This document shows, one piece after another, positions 36,999-49,466 of a stretch of 64,000 nucleotides of DNA (position 1 is the stretch's first letter; every line of letters begins with the position of its first letter). The stretch is from Mytilus californianus (taxonomy: Eukaryota; Mollusca; Bivalvia; Mytilida; Mytilidae). The stretch spans positions 109,589,088 to 109,653,087 of the forward strand of contig NW_026262734.1 of assembly GCF_021869535.1 (NCBI RefSeq). The letters are read 5' to 3'. Made by a program: the position numbers and the translations under genes. The notes below the pieces were generated by a model. It was not told the DNA's origin. It saw only the letters and a list, made by a program, of their open reading frames with translations, and did no database searches.

Positions 36999-38379
36999 CT
37001 TTTTTTAAAAGGAAAAAAAATATTAACTTTTTTAAGACTTAATCAAATGTAAATACAAAAATGAAAAGATAAAATTTCACGCTTTATTGACGCCAAAAAC
37101 AGAGAGAGCATTTATTTATACAAGTAATCAGAAGAAAAATTCTACAATCTATTGTTTCGCTTTACATTTTTTTTTACGCTGTGTGCATTGATATCAGAGT
37201 CCACTCAAAACACACTACTTCTCCAAAATATAACAGATTTCCAAAATGAATCAGGAATAGCAAAAAGTAAACTTTGTTCCACAATTTTGAACTATCATGT
37301 ATTAACGTCACCAGAGGATGATAGAATTGTTAGGATTGACATATGAAAGATAAACTGATTATAACTGAAAGAGTGCGCTATAAGACTATTCTCATGTCTC
37401 ATAACTAACGATTGCTAATACGTGGAGTTTTTTTTTCTTTTCTTGAAAACACGAGAACATTGTTACATATGGACACTAGTGACCTTAAAAAAAGAAAGTG
37501 ATGTAAATAGATGCATCTTAAAAACTAACAACATAATCGGGTTTTGATAACAACTGAAAAGCTTCACTCAAGTAAAAAACCATAATGAATAATATACGGG
37601 TTTAACATATTTACCTAAAACAACCTTAGAATGCAAGCGTGTATACAACCTGCAATTATCTTGGTCGCCTCCAATCATTGCAAGACAAAGTAATTTTTTT
37701 TCATAGAATATGTCAAAACAACTTATTAAGCTCTGCATAGCAAAATTGCGTTAGTCACACCTCAAATCCTAAACCGCTCAGATTGTGTCCATTTGCCTTA
37801 CATACTACATGGTTATACGATGAACGGATTAAGCATTTTGGATGACCTATCTCAATTATCATAGTTAGTACATGTTTTGAATTTTTAGAGAATTAAAACA
37901 GATCGCGAAACAACATTTAATGTCAACTTTATTTACTATTGTCATAGTTGAAGTATTGTTTGCGAGTTTTATACACTTATATTTGTAATATTGTTTTGTC
38001 TTTAGACAAAACTTAATAGCCGGCTGTCTTCGTCTTATTTTTTTGGAGGATATCAGAAAAATATTCGTTGAGTGTTTAATACACAATGCATGAATGTTTG
38101 ATGACGTCATTGTGCATTGAAATTAACATGGAAACACAAAATTATTCCTCTCATGTCATCTCCAAGAAAAGATCCTGCATTCTAATTTTAATTCCTTTGA
38201 ACTTCAAAGATAAAGGCATTGATCTTCCTCAATTGTATTGTATACTAAAATGACATAATTGTTCTCACAAACAACTTTAAACGCATTATATTGGTTGGTC
38301 TGTCAAATGTTTCAAACAAACTCTTTCGAAATGATCAAAATCATTTTTATATTATTTCTGTAATAAACCAAGTTATGGA

Positions 38380-38660
38380 CAACTCATGGCCTCTGTCCTT
38401 AGTCTTGTATGTTTTGTTTTTTTTTTTTTTTTTTTTTTTTTTATTTTAGTCCATTTATATGTTTTGGAGTTCAGTGTGACGTCTAATTTCTCTGAACTAG
38501 TACACATGCTAGTACAGGGGCCAGCTGAAGCCAGGCTACGGGTGTGGGATTTTCTAGCTGTGTTGAAGACCCATTGGTGGCCTTAGGCTGTTTTCTGCTC
38601 TTTAGTCAGATTGTTGTCTCTTTGACATCCTCCCCATTTCTAGTCTCAATTTTATGTTCC
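38380..38660 (+). mobile_element. Truncated PLE tail with poly(T) run
   Basis: CATGGCCTCTGTCCTTAGTC, a run of 26 T at about 38417-38442, then GGCCAGCTGAAGCCAGGCTA, GTGTTGAAGACCCATTGGTG and GTTGTCTCTTTGACATCCTC ending CTCAATTTTATG. It matches the tail of the PLE at 30457. It occupies the place in segment A where the partner of exon 53421 would be. Confidence 0.8.
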
Positions 38661-39324
38661 CCTTTGCAATACAAAATAAACATTTGACCAGATTAAAGTT
38701 TTTTCCGGCTTTGTTCTTTGTACAAAACTAAATGTCAACGTCGATTAAAATGTCTTTCTTTCGAAATGAACAATTTTAACTATGTAAGAATCTTTTTGGT
38801 CGAAATGAAGATTTCTGCATGATTTTTTTTTATTTACAACATATTGTTAACGTACAATCGGAAATCCCATGGGAACTCACTGTGATGCTCTTTCGACTTG
38901 TTTATTTATTTGCTTGAATCGTACGTTAAACAGGAGAATAACAAGAAACTAAAATAATTCTTTAACTCCTTGTTTCGCTATTTCGATGATGTCCCTTTAT
39001 TTTATAATTCACATTTTTGTGACTATGCTAAACGTATCTTCAATATCCAACTTACAAATGTAAAATAAAGGATACTGCAAACACTTATCTAGACTAATAT
39101 TTAAAAATGATAAGGATTGTTGATTACAAAGGTGTAAATCAACAGAGATGATTTCAGCTTTTGATTGTGATGTTTCCATTTCTATGTAGCAACATTGTAG
39201 CAGCGTTTCATCTATAGCATAAATCTGCACGAGGAAACGAAATTCAAGAGCTTGGACGTCATATCAAATAATTCCAAAATATCATGTAACTACTTACGAT
39301 AAAGCTATTTTTAAGGGACCAAAG

Positions 39325-39500
39325 TAAAGTAACAAAAATACCGAACTCTAAGGAAAATTAAGTACGGAAAGTCCGTTATCAAATGGCAAAATAGAAAGCT
39401 CAAATACATAAAACGAATGGAAAACAACTGTCATACTCCTGCCGTGGTACAGGCGTTTCCTTATGTAGAAAATGGTGGATTAACGTTGAAGTTATCTCTT
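39325..39500 (+). repeat. Dispersed repeat (family of 640-965)
   Basis: AAATACCGAACTCTAAGGAA, CGGAAAGTCCGTTATCAAAT, GGCAAAATAGAAAGCTCAAA and GTAGAAAATGGTGGATTAAC. Confidence 0.8.
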
Positions 39501-39504
39501 GGGA

Positions 39505-39935
39505 AATTTAACGGATGTAATCATGAGTTTGTTGATCGTTGTGGAATATCGGTGTCACTGATGACTACTGGAATGTTTCAGTTGTCGGAACCACAATCCT
39601 GTCGTTTAGTCTCGATTATCACATAATTGAATACTAAAGAATTGAAATTGTAACTTATATGAGCAACACAACGGGTTCAACATATATAACATGCACTGGC
39701 TTCCTGTCGGGAGCGACTATGATCACTCCCAGTTTAGAGTTTGTATTGCTCAGTCAGTTTTTATATGTAGTGTTTTGTAGACAGTTGTTTGTTTTTACCA
39801 TGAATTTGTCGGTTTCTGATCGACTCATGGATTCTGATTGTCCCATCTATATATGTCGTGTAAGTGCAATAACGAACTGGTTAGTATTGTTACATCTATG
39901 TTCAAATTTTCTTTTCATTTACTGGTTATAAGATA
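39505..39935 (+). pseudogene. PLE C-terminus and tail remnant (segment A)
   Basis: KFNGCNHEFVDRCGISVSLM continues as TTGMFQLSEPQSCRLVSIIT and a stop, a form of the PLE C-terminus (compare YGISVSQMIT at 11440). The tail follows with GAGCAACACAACGGGTTCAAC, GGGAGCGACTATGATCACTC and TCTGATCGACTCATGGATTC. Homologous remnants sit in every LRR tandem unit (from 55185, 57590, 59995 and 62390). A run of 23 G at 39940-39962 follows. Confidence 0.65.
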
Positions 39936-41160
39936 GATTGGGGGGGGGGGGGGGGGGGGGGGTCTTAATTAAAATCCATAGATTTTTTATAATAATTTGT
40001 CAAAATGTGGTTTATATCATGCTTTTTCAAAAATATAATAAAAAAGTATGGGTCCCCGGGCATTTTTCATGCTACGGATTGTGCATAATTGTTAGATTTT
40101 GTATAGCTTATGCATGGAAACCCAATTTTGTGTGATAAAAAAAAACTACACCATAGAATTTAAAGATGAAATATGAGAAGATAGCTCTAATAATATGCTT
40201 TCCGATAAGAAAGAGAAAAAATGGGGTCACCGGTCACCGTTTTCTTGCTACACAACAAAATAGGTAAATTCACAACACTTACTGTTAAAAAAAATACTTT
40301 ATCTGAGTTATCTCCCTTTATATCTGTGTTACCTCCCCTTATGTGAAAAAGTTAGAACAAAGCAAATCAAACAAAAAAATTCTGTTTTTCGGTAAAATAC
40401 AGCCGTAAATATGATAAAACACATAACTTTCCATATTAAAACTAAAAGTCTTACACATGAAATACATGCTACTCTCGAAATTTGCACATTTCATTTAAGA
40501 TCTAGACCGACTATTATGTGCTTTTTCAAAATCCAAGACGGAGGATGACACCAAAGCCACTTTAACTTGGAATTGATCAATAATTTGATAAAACAAATCA
40601 GACAATTTAATCTGAACGGTTTATTTCAGAGGTGACTTACGTCAGCAAAATGAAGATATGTTTAGGATTTGTTTTTTTATTATATAAAAAAAGGTTCCTT
40701 GTTCAATGAAGTTTAAATCTGATGATAGTGATCAAAACACACACACACATGCATTTCTCTTCTTTTTTTTTTTTCTATCTTACCTTTTCTATATTGTTTG
40801 TAAGTAAACTTCATAAATTACAGATGTCTGATAAGAACTATGTAATCATGAATTTGAATTGTGAATGCTTTGAATTTTATTAATCAGTATTGTATCTTAT
40901 GATAAGACGATCTGATTGGGACTAAATTGCGTTTAATAATCTTTTGCAAATAAAATATGTTTACACTAAAAGGAAAACGTACGTCTCATTTGTAAACTCA
41001 ATGTGTTTTCATAAAGCCTATATGTTTTAAAAAAAACTAATTACTATGGTAAAGGTTTGCAATGCAAAGTTGAATCAAAAGATCAGAATAGCAATTTTTT
41101 TTTAGGTAAATACTAACCTGTCAAAAACAACGTAAATCATTGCAGTTAGGTTCTACTTAC

Positions 41161-41232
41161 AACATTGTCAATGCTACATTGTTCCTGAAAACACCATCAG
41201 GCATGCTAGTTAGATTGTTGTCGTTCAACAAC
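41161..41232 (-). CDS. LRR exon in paralogous segment A
   Basis: A 72-bp minus-strand exon with acceptor TTCTTATTTAG and donor GTAAGTAGAA. It reads LLNDNNLTSMP, DGVFRNNVAL, TML. The phase is identical to the other LRR exons. Flanking sequence (41045-41320) is homologous to 55795-56045 around unit 1, so the two exons come from duplication of a larger segment. A 12-kb intron full of Harbinger and PLE debris now separates it from the next LRR exon upstream. Confidence 0.83.
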
Positions 41233-41361
41233 CTAAATAAGAATAAAAAAGAAAAACAAATGTTTACTACTAAATGTCTAAGATTTCAAACACTTACAAT
41301 AAAAAAAAGAAGAATTTATAGGAGAGTAATTATATATTACCGAAATAAATTTTTATAGTTC

Positions 41362-41490
41362 AGTCTAGGTCGCCGAGTGGTCTAGAGCACGGCACTCAGT
41401 GCAGGTGGTGTTGTCATGATATCCTAATATCATGCGCTCGAATGCCGGAGAGGAAAGAACAAAAATGTGCTTCCGCAAATTTGCAGATTT
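41362..41490 (+). mobile_element. tRNA-derived SINE
   Basis: GTCTAGGTCGCCGAGTGGTC, TAGAGCACGGCACTCAGTGC, GCGCTCGAATGCCGGAGAGG and AAAGAACAAAAATGTGC. The first 90 bases resemble a Leu/Ser-type tRNA with a variable arm. They are not a functional tRNA because pairing is degraded. Confidence 0.7.
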
Positions 41491-41635
41491 AACTTTGTTA
41501 TTTAGAGTAGTTATGAATATAATATGTGTTTTCGGCCGTGAATCAACTTCACTGGTCATCCAATGGATGGATCTGTTGTAGAGTTGTCACTTGTGTAGAC
41601 GTAATTGTTTCTGTGACTGTATCTTACAATGCTTT

Positions 41636-42778
41636 ACGACAAGGGAACGTCACCATCTAAAAACGGATAATTAACAATAGGAAATGAAAAATCATCTCTT
41701 GTATCATAAATTTGAGTATTAAGCTTCCCGTTAAAGATATAAATATCAAGATTCAAGAAAGGGCAGTGTTGATTGTTAGTATTAGCTTTATATAAAGTCA
41801 GTTCTGCAGGATAAATCTCTTTAGTGTACATTTTGAAGTTGTCGTTATTGAGAGCAAATATATCATCCAAATATCTAAAAGTGTTATTAAATATTTGTAT
41901 CAGATGTTGTTCCAATGGGTCTTTGCTGATTTTAGTCATAAAATGTTATCTCGTAAAAATTTAAGGGCAGTTATCGTATCAAAGCAGGTCTAATTGACAT
42001 AGTTCATTTGTTAATTGTTAAAAAATGTACTTAAAAATTACCTAAAAGAGTTTGAACATATATATTCGCATTCTGAGAATTTAAATGCCCATTTAATTAT
42101 GTAAGTGATTTTTTTCTTAATAAGATCATGAGGCAAAGTGGTATATAGGGTAGAAATAAACAAAACGTTGAACAGATTCGAAATCACCAATATAAGCATG
42201 CAATGTATCCGTTTTGAATTTTCCTCGGAGTTCAGTATTTTTGTGATTTAACTTTTTTTCAAGTACTTTCAACGAATTTTTGACTCCCAAAAAGTAATTA
42301 ATTCTACTATTTTCAAAGGCCTTATTTGAACAATTTATTACCAAGTTTTTGATTGTACCAAGTGTACTAGTAAGTAGAATAGACAGTTTAGTAGTGGAAC
42401 AATGGCCTGCAGACGAAATAGTTCGATATTTGTAAGGTGTTTTGTGCAGCTTCGGAAGCCATTACACAGTTGGAACTTTCATTGTATTTGGTTCTGCTTG
42501 TAAAGAGGTAGCTAAAAGTTTATGTTTGTTACAGATGTCATTTTCCGAAAATGGAGTCAATTGGAATGTTGGTGAATTCGTGATTTCCTTTTGCAGAAAC
42601 TCAATGTAAAATTTACGTCAAACAATAATGATATTATTAGCAGCCTTATCAGTCTGGACAAAAACAAATTCCTTGGCGAGTTTCTTTAGCTTATATTTGA
42701 TACAAAAAATGGGGCTATTATGGTTGTTGTTAGGAGTAAGATGTTCTTTAAAATGTTTAATCAGAATATCAACCTTTT
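41636..42778 (-). pseudogene. Second, truncated PLE reverse transcriptase
   Basis: Closely related to 31296-32939. On the minus strand it has the NIIIV-stop-RKFY region, SLKVL...LHAYIGDF (motif A just after is frame-shifted), YVN-stop-TCFDTI, then a deletion that removes GTNCAP motif B. It continues with TKISKDPLEQH, RYLDDIFALNN (motif C), FLNLDIYIFNG and FSFPIVNYPFLDGD. It ends at 41636 within VPLS. A ~50-bp insert near 42200-42255 derives from another repeat. It is dead. Confidence 0.85.
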
Positions 42779-43043
42779 ATTTATAGAATTCCTTTATATG
42801 ATATCGGTGAGAAAGAACCACCACCTACAAATCAAATTATGGTTAACGATGGTTTAAATAGTATTTTATACAAGCTGGCGTCTGTTGGCAATTGCCTATG
42901 GCGGTCAATTTTGCGATGCCCCTTATATCAACATTTGTCACATTAAAAAAAAAATGAAAAAAAAAAGTGTTGTAAAAATTTTATACAAAATTGATTTACT
43001 TGAAAATATAATATGTATTACAATAATGATAATTTGTTAATAT

Positions 43044-44287
43044 CATCTTCAAGGCACTTGCAATGAATAATTTCCCACAGATATTGTGACTTGTTTATAG
43101 TCCTTTTCAAACAAGCATGCAGTATAAAAACATAATTGAGTTATTTTTCTTTGTGCCTAATTTTTAAGAAGTTATCATTTGATTTTTCTCAGGGGTTTCT
43201 CAGCAAGAAACATGTTATAGCAGACAAGAAGAAGGTGTGTATCTATATAAAGTATCTAATTCATACACATGACTATAAATTAATTAAGAAATGTTATTTT
43301 ATGCATGAAATTCAAGTTTCTATAAAAAAGTGCAATCAATTTGTCATCTGATTTAATATATCTGGAACCTTTAAGATAGTAGCTTATTAGTATTGAAGAT
43401 ATACACAACAGTTTCATATACATGGTTTTTAAAATTGCAGGTCAAACATGACAATTTATGTCTGATCAGTTCATAGTGAAGGTTTATAGACAGCAAGGGC
43501 TGTTTCTTAATAGTTTAAATGCAGTTATAACATACTTAGGTGACCATGCATGTGTCAATAAATGAAGAGTAATAGAAATAAATATATTGTATATGATATG
43601 ACTTTTCCGGTAAATTAATCAATAAGGGATGATATGTCTATAAATATTAATTCTTTTTATGTAAGCATCTTCAAGGCACTTGCAATGAATAATTTCCCAC
43701 AGATATTGTGACTTGTTTATAGTCCTTTTCAAACAAGCATGCAGTATAAAAACATAATTGAGTTATTTTTCTTTGTGCCTAATTTTTAAGAAGTTATCAT
43801 TTGATTTTTCTCAGGGGTTTCTCAGCAAGAAACATGTTATAGCAGACAAGAAGAAGGTGTGTATCTATATAAAGTATCTAATTCATACACATGACTATAA
43901 ATTAATTAAGAAATGTTATTTTATGCATGAAATTCAAGTTTCTATAAAAAAGTGCAATCAATTTGTCATCTGATTTAATATATCTGGAACCTTTAAGATA
44001 GTAGCTTATTAGTATTAAAGATATACACAACAGTTTCATATACATGGTTTTTAAAATTGCAGGTCAAACATGACAATTTATGTCTGATCAGTTCATAGTG
44101 AAGGTTTATAGACAGCAAGGGCTGTTTCTTAATAGTTTAAATGCAGTTATAACATACTTAGGTGACCATGCATGTGTCAATAAATGAAGAGTAATAGAAA
44201 TAAATATATTGTATATGATATGACTTTTCCGGTAAATTAATCAATAAGGGATGATATGTCTATAAATATTAATTCTTTTTATGTAAG
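43044..44287. repeat. 622-bp tandem duplication, near-identical
   Basis: 43044-43665 and 43666-44287 match with only one difference that I noticed (ATTGAAGAT against ATTAAAGAT). Both contain an identical 71-codon frame (43136, 43758), which has no family resemblance. A short exon-like piece lies between TTTTTCTCAG and GTGTGT, reading FLSKKHVIADKKK. Confidence 0.95.
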
Positions 44288-46385
44288 CAAATATAATAAC
44301 TGCTTTGTAAATTATTTCATGCATTTAAAAATACTTATGATACTTAAAAATGATATATGCACTATTCTAAACTTCATTACATCATAAGATGTTTCATGAC
44401 ACATCAGTCACTGTGTTTTTTTACATGTACTTCAGATCTGTCTACTCTACTGTCATATACATGTATTTATATATTGATATGAAAACTTGGGAAGAAAGAA
44501 ACAATGGTATACGATCGCTCATGTGCCATATTCCATTAGAATTGGTTCCATTATGAAGAGTATAAACTATCAATTCAGTTCTCAGAATAAAAGAAAACAA
44601 AATTTTTAAGTATTTTTACATTTCAGACAGCATAACGATTCGATCAGATATATGCCGCAGCACCTGTCTTACCAGTTCAAGCACAGAATGCTACTCCCAC
44701 ATGCCATACTGTTGATGGTAATTATTACTTAGACAATTGCATTTGTTTAGTAATTTTTTTTTCAATTCTGCATGTCATATAAAGTTGCAATGTTGTTTTG
44801 CATAAATATAAAAATAGATTAATAATAATATTATGTTTGTGTTAAAAAATCTAAATATAAAAAAAATTATTATACAAATGTCTCTGTAATAGCATTTGTA
44901 AGTTAATTCAAATGATTTTCATATATTTTCTATTGTTGTTTTGTTTGTCACAGAACACACTGACTTATTGATAGAATAACAACTTTTCAGTAATTCATTT
45001 TTCAATGTTTTTATTATACCATTCCCCAGGCTATTTTGTCCATTTTTTTTGGTTTTCCATTCATTTTGAATCTTGTACATAGTATTAGGATTTTGAAAAA
45101 GGGGGCTTTAAGATGGAAGTTTAAGAATTGGGCTTGTAAAATGTCTTTGCATAAATCAAACATTTGGCTTCATAAGGGGGACCCTAGACCCCTCTTTATC
45201 TTCATCTGTGTATCATAACCAACTCATTCAAATGCAAATATGAATTAATTTTCAAATATATATACTTAACACATACCATGCACTGAACTAAGCAAAATCT
45301 TTATGTAAACTAATTCTCAAAAAAATGGAAGATATCTGGATTAGGAGACTTGAGCAGGTTCACTAGAGAAATGAAGAGTTTACACATTATAGTGCTACTG
45401 TTCATGCCAGCCTACCAGTACCTGCACATATACAGACTTGCACTCAGCAACAACTAAAACCCAGGTATATGTTTCATATGTAAAAATACAGCATTGGCCA
45501 TGATGTGTTCACACTAGTTGTTTAGCAAATCTGATGACATAATTTTTCCCACTGATTTTTACAGTTTGTTCTCAGATATGTTATGTTGTAATATATTACA
45601 CCATTGACCCTGCTTAGGGCAGACCAATTGAGTTCTCACAAGCATGTTTTACTATTGCCTCGTTTCTTTAGTGCCTGTCCCAATTAAGGAGTCTGTATAA
45701 CAGTAAATGACTTGGGTTGCTGTTTGTTAATCTGTTTTTTTCATTAATCAAGTTGTTTTTCATTTAATTGTTTCATGTTTTGTCATGTCAGTTCTTTTAT
45801 AGCAGACTAAACAGTATGCGTTTTCCTCATTGTTAAAGGCTGTGAACAGTGATCTGAATTTGTTTAAATCTGCCTCCTTTGGGCTCTTTGGGATAATTGT
45901 CTCATTGTCAATGATATATAACACATCTACTTATATTATTAGAAGATTGTTTCTGCCTGTATAATATAAACAACCTTAGGAAAAAAGATTGAAAACTATA
46001 ATGATCTTGATCATTGTTCTTGTACATTTTGTGTAAGTGACTTTGTATCTAAATGGGCAAAAAGTTTGTTTGCTGCAAACAGTTCGAAGGTTATGACATT
46101 ATATTTGTGTCAGACAAACAAAATAAAGGCATATTAACACAATTTCCATATCACCTAAATATGTATTCATTACGAATAAATTGTATGAATATACCAGTGA
46201 ATACTTTTCATGTTTTAAAAATTAGACTTCATGAATAGACTCAATCAAATGCATTGTAATTCAATGACAATACTTATACTAATTGATAGAGAATTTCCAT
46301 TACCATTATAATTTATTGAGTGCTGTATAAAATCATGAGTTGTCTCCCTTTAAATTATATTACTAGAATTACCAAATAATAAAAT
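44288..46385. other. Harbinger-related or no gene
   Basis: A segment at 44629-44720 after ACATTTCAG and before GTAATT could be an exon remnant of the second Harbinger gene (VLPVQAQNATPTCHTVDG in one frame, with a stop upstream). 45590-45930 resembles dispersed mussel repeat. Nothing else is seen. Confidence 0.35.
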
Positions 46386-46394
46386 GTCTATATT

Positions 46395-46600
46395 TCAGTG
46401 AGAGTAAGCAGCAGAAGAAAGCTAAGAAAACTGTAGACGATGTTTATGAGTTGCAGTGTCAAGTTTAAGAAAGTGACATTAGAAGAAATCAAGTGCAGAT
46501 GGAATTTTCCCATAGACAAATACAATTCTATGATTTAATAATCCAGAAGAAAACTTTATATGATATTAGATGCTCTTCTAAAGACAGAAGCTTAACCAAT
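46395..46600 (+). pseudogene. Possible Harbinger second-ORF fragment
   Basis: On the plus strand the segment after TATTTCAG reads ESKQQKKAKKTVDDVYELQC, then a stop, then ESDIRRNQVQMEFSHRQIQ. Lys/Glu-rich helical ends like this close the Myb/SANT-like DNA-binding protein that accompanies Harbinger transposases, and the gene converges on the transposase at 46704-46907 as in those elements. The identification is tentative. Confidence 0.4.
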
Positions 46601-46703
46601 ATTTATTTATTTATTGTTCTGTGTTAATGATTTGTATTATCACATTTTATTCTTATTGATGAAAAAAGTATTAAAATATTTTTCCATGATTTATTTATGA
46701 ATT

Positions 46704-46907
46704 TCAATGATTACAAAATGTTATAGAAATATGATCTCTAACAGCTCTTCCATTTTGATCTCCATTGAACTGTTCCCGAAGATGACCATCATTGCCTACA
46801 GTTAATCCATCATCTTCAATGTCAGGTTCATTCAACAAAATGCATATATTGTGGAGAAAAGCACAAGCAATAATTATTGTGCATGCCTTGCAAGGTGTCA
46901 TTCTTAT
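46704..46907 (-). pseudogene. Harbinger transposase, C-terminal exon
   Basis: After acceptor TATATTTCAG the minus strand reads RMTPCKACTIIIACAFLHNI, CILLNEPD and a polar end to a stop. The A-C-x-x-L-H-N-I block is the conserved C-terminal helix of the HARBI1/DDE nuclease family. It belongs with the exons at 49467-49727 and 49949-50098. The middle exon(s) with the remaining catalytic acids are not visible; the gap is filled by repeats (47000-48450). Confidence 0.75.
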
Positions 46908-47029
46908 CTGAAATATAAAAAAAATACACAAAACTTATGTTACACTTAATCTTCATGTGTTTTTGCTTAAAGTGGTATTCTCTTATAATTTTTTTTAAGT
47001 TTCAAAAGTTGACATTTAATATATGTTTA

Positions 47030-47200
47030 TACAATGTATAAACATAAGAAGCTGTCGTATGAGTGGCAATGAGACAATTCTCTGTTGTTAAAGTAATCAA
47101 ATATAATAGTTTACAGTATGGCCTTCCACATGGAGCCTTGGCTCATACCAAATAGTAAGCTATTAAAAAACTCTCCTAATCTGAGACTCAAGTGTAACAA
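47030..47200. repeat. Dispersed mussel repeat
   Basis: GAAGCTGTCGTATGAGTGGC, AATGAGACAATTCTCTG, TATGGCCTTCCACATGGAGC and CTTGGCTCATACCAAATAG. It lies within the large gap of the Harbinger pseudogene. Confidence 0.65.
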
Positions 47201-47459
47201 AATACTACATAAAGTGTCTCTATAGTGCTATACCACACATCTTATTGTGGTCAGCATTTCAAAGGATGTTGCACTTTGATAAATCAGTTAAATGTTTCAA
47301 AATTATGTTGTCCAATTGATGTGTTAGTAGCACTGACCATTCATCTGTTGATGGGGCAAGGTTTTTTTTTTATAAATTGAAACGTTATGTTCACACTATG
47401 CGGACTTCATATACAGTAGTGTGCTCCTTACGCAGAAACTGCTCCAACAAAGTGATGAG

Positions 47460-47800
47460 GAGGAAAAATTGAAATTGAAACTCCGTTAATTTTATGGACA
47501 CCATCACGAATTGGTTGATCCATACGATGTGTCTTTGTCTAAACTAACTAAGGACATTTTCACCACGTCTTAGACTGTGGTTTACCATTTACATCGTCTG
47601 GTCTTTTAAGTACCGAACTTAACTTATTCTCGAATATGACTGTTTTGCTGAGTGTGGATTCGCATTGCTATAAGACGTGTCTCGGTATGTGTACATCCAA
47701 CATTGATGTATTTAGTTGTGATGTTTTATTTGTAACTCTGATTGGATATTGTTTTATGTCTTATCGTTTGTAGTTGTAATTCTATTTTTTTTTCTATTCG
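47460..47800 (+). repeat. Diverged PLE tail copy
   Basis: TTTATGGACACCATCACGAA, TTGGTTGATCCATACGATGTG and GTGTGGATTCGCATTGC match 16750-17030. It is non-coding. Confidence 0.6.
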
Positions 47801-48139
47801 TATGTTAAGTAAAGATGATTAATCACCCTGTTAATTTATATGATTTTAGTTCAAAGCAACCATATGTACAGGATGTATTTGTTTTACAGTTTGATTTCGA
47901 AGAAATACTGACATAGTTAGATAGTACAATTAATTACACAATTACTAAAACAATTCTATATTAATATTTATGTAATTATTATAAAATACATTAAATAACA
48001 TAATTACAAGCCTAATCTCGATTTCGATCCATTTTTTAGAAATTTACCTGTGACGTCACTTTTTGTGGAGCTGATACATTCGTTTGACGCACAGTTCGTA
48101 ATTCTATTATGCTGTTTTTGTGTTCTGTCCTAAATTATT

Positions 48140-48440
48140 TTAGGTATTCGTTGTTATTCTGTGGTTAACATGTCGAAATGTAGTATTATATTACTTATTT
48201 ATGTATTTCTCTGTCCTGAGTGTTCTTGCATTTATTTGTTCTGTATTCCTGTCACGTAATGTTGTCATTTTAGCGGTATATTTAACATTTCCATAAAGCA
48301 AGAGGTTTGTCTAGCCAACAAAACCTAGTTCAACCCACCATTTTTTTCTTAAAATGTCCTGTGCCAAGTCAAGAATATGGCAGTTTTTATCTAATGGTTT
48401 GTTTCTAGGTATGTTGCATTGTCGATTGATTTTGTTGCTT
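48140..48440 (+). repeat. Dispersed repeat family R2
   Basis: TTTTAGCGGTATATTTAACA, TTTGTCTAGCCAACAAAACC and ATGTCCTGTGCCAAGTCAAG. It matches 36250-36670; its left flank (48045-48130) also resembles the inverted-repeat arms. Confidence 0.8.
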
Positions 48441-48449
48441 CGTATTGTG

Positions 48450-49460
48450 TTGATTTGTATTGAGAAAATAAGAAGCCTTCTTACTGTTAATATATAATGC
48501 TTGAAAGGAAGTATGACTAATACAAGATGGCCAACATTGCAATAAAATACATACTTGTGAAGTCCTGAATATGTGCGAATAATGACTGCAACCTAGCCAG
48601 TGTATTTATGTTTGTGAATTTACCTGCAAAATATAGAAGATTATATATAATGCAAATCAGAAAAAAATGTTGTAATATCATAAACAGATTTATATGTAAC
48701 AAACTATCATTTATTAAGTGTTGGATTTTTGTAATTAAGAGGTGTAGCAAGAGTATCAAAGAGAGGATTATTTGGGATCATGCCACAGTGAACTAAAAAA
48801 TAAAATTTATTTGAATCCCTATTTTAAAAGTCTTGCAATAGTAATTTAAAAGGGGTGTCCAAACGTCTCCAACTATGGGTGTATGTTTGCTTTAAAGTTC
48901 AGTAAACACAATGAATAAGTGATGTACAATGTATGTACTCACATGACTCTGAATTATATTGTTTCAAACTAGGTAAACATGATTTTAATATTAATTAAAT
49001 CAAACGTGCTAATGCATCTTATTTTTTTATAGTTGATCCACATCAGAGCAATATCAAATCCTAAATTGTACTTTAGGGTAACCTAGGTTAATCTTTCTTT
49101 CTTTTGGATTGGAAGGGACATTTATTTCAGAAACAATTTAAGTGCCGGTGCTCATATATCATCCTTTAAATTACTTATAAGTTTAAGAAATGTATCTGAA
49201 ACAGAATCTTTTTCTCATTTAAGAAAAATAACTCCTTTTTATATTTGACTAACAAATATTTTAATTTACCTTTAGCAGGTAAACCATATAACTTATTTAA
49301 AAGGCTATCATACTTTTATGTCCTAGATGAAGGTTTTAAACTGAAGTGAAAATGAAAGTAATTACTATGCGAGAAACAGACTTTAGGGGTCCCAGTCATA
49401 CAACAAAGGTCAAACCAGTTTATTATGTTATGAAGGTCAATGTCATATTAGACAGAAATG
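48450..49460. other. No gene seen
   Basis: AT-rich gap inside the Harbinger pseudogene. No DDE-family middle exon could be recognised here. Confidence 0.4.
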
Positions 49461-49466
49461 TTTTAC

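Larger units (their letters stand above)
37280..41330 (-). repeat. Paralogous segment A (matches 52030-56050)
   Basis: Blocks of homology in the same order link this segment with 52030-56050. They are 37280-37400 with 52030-52150, 37860-38260 with 52590-53340 (the second interrupted by the element at 52826-53165), 39010-39250 with 54880-55100, 39510-39900 with 55185-55570, 40560-40640 with 55630-55710, and 41045-41320 with 55795-56045. Similarity is clearly lower than among the array units, so this duplication is older. Segment A keeps exon 41161-41232 but has lost the partner of exon 53421, where a PLE tail (38380-38660) sits instead. Confidence 0.75.

Noticed and set aside
39056..39129. CTTAC donor-like site with NISLDKCLQYPLF on the minus strand as an LRR exon
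   Set aside because: In the LRR phase the frame hits a stop, and the homologous site at 54900 in segment B has no exon.
41362..41450. Functional tRNA gene
   Set aside because: The tRNA-like head lacks consistent stem pairing, has a SINE body attached, and occurs in several diverged copies.
43136..43973. Two identical 71-codon frames as duplicated genes
   Set aside because: They are identical because of the 622-bp duplication; composition is AT-driven and no family is recognised.
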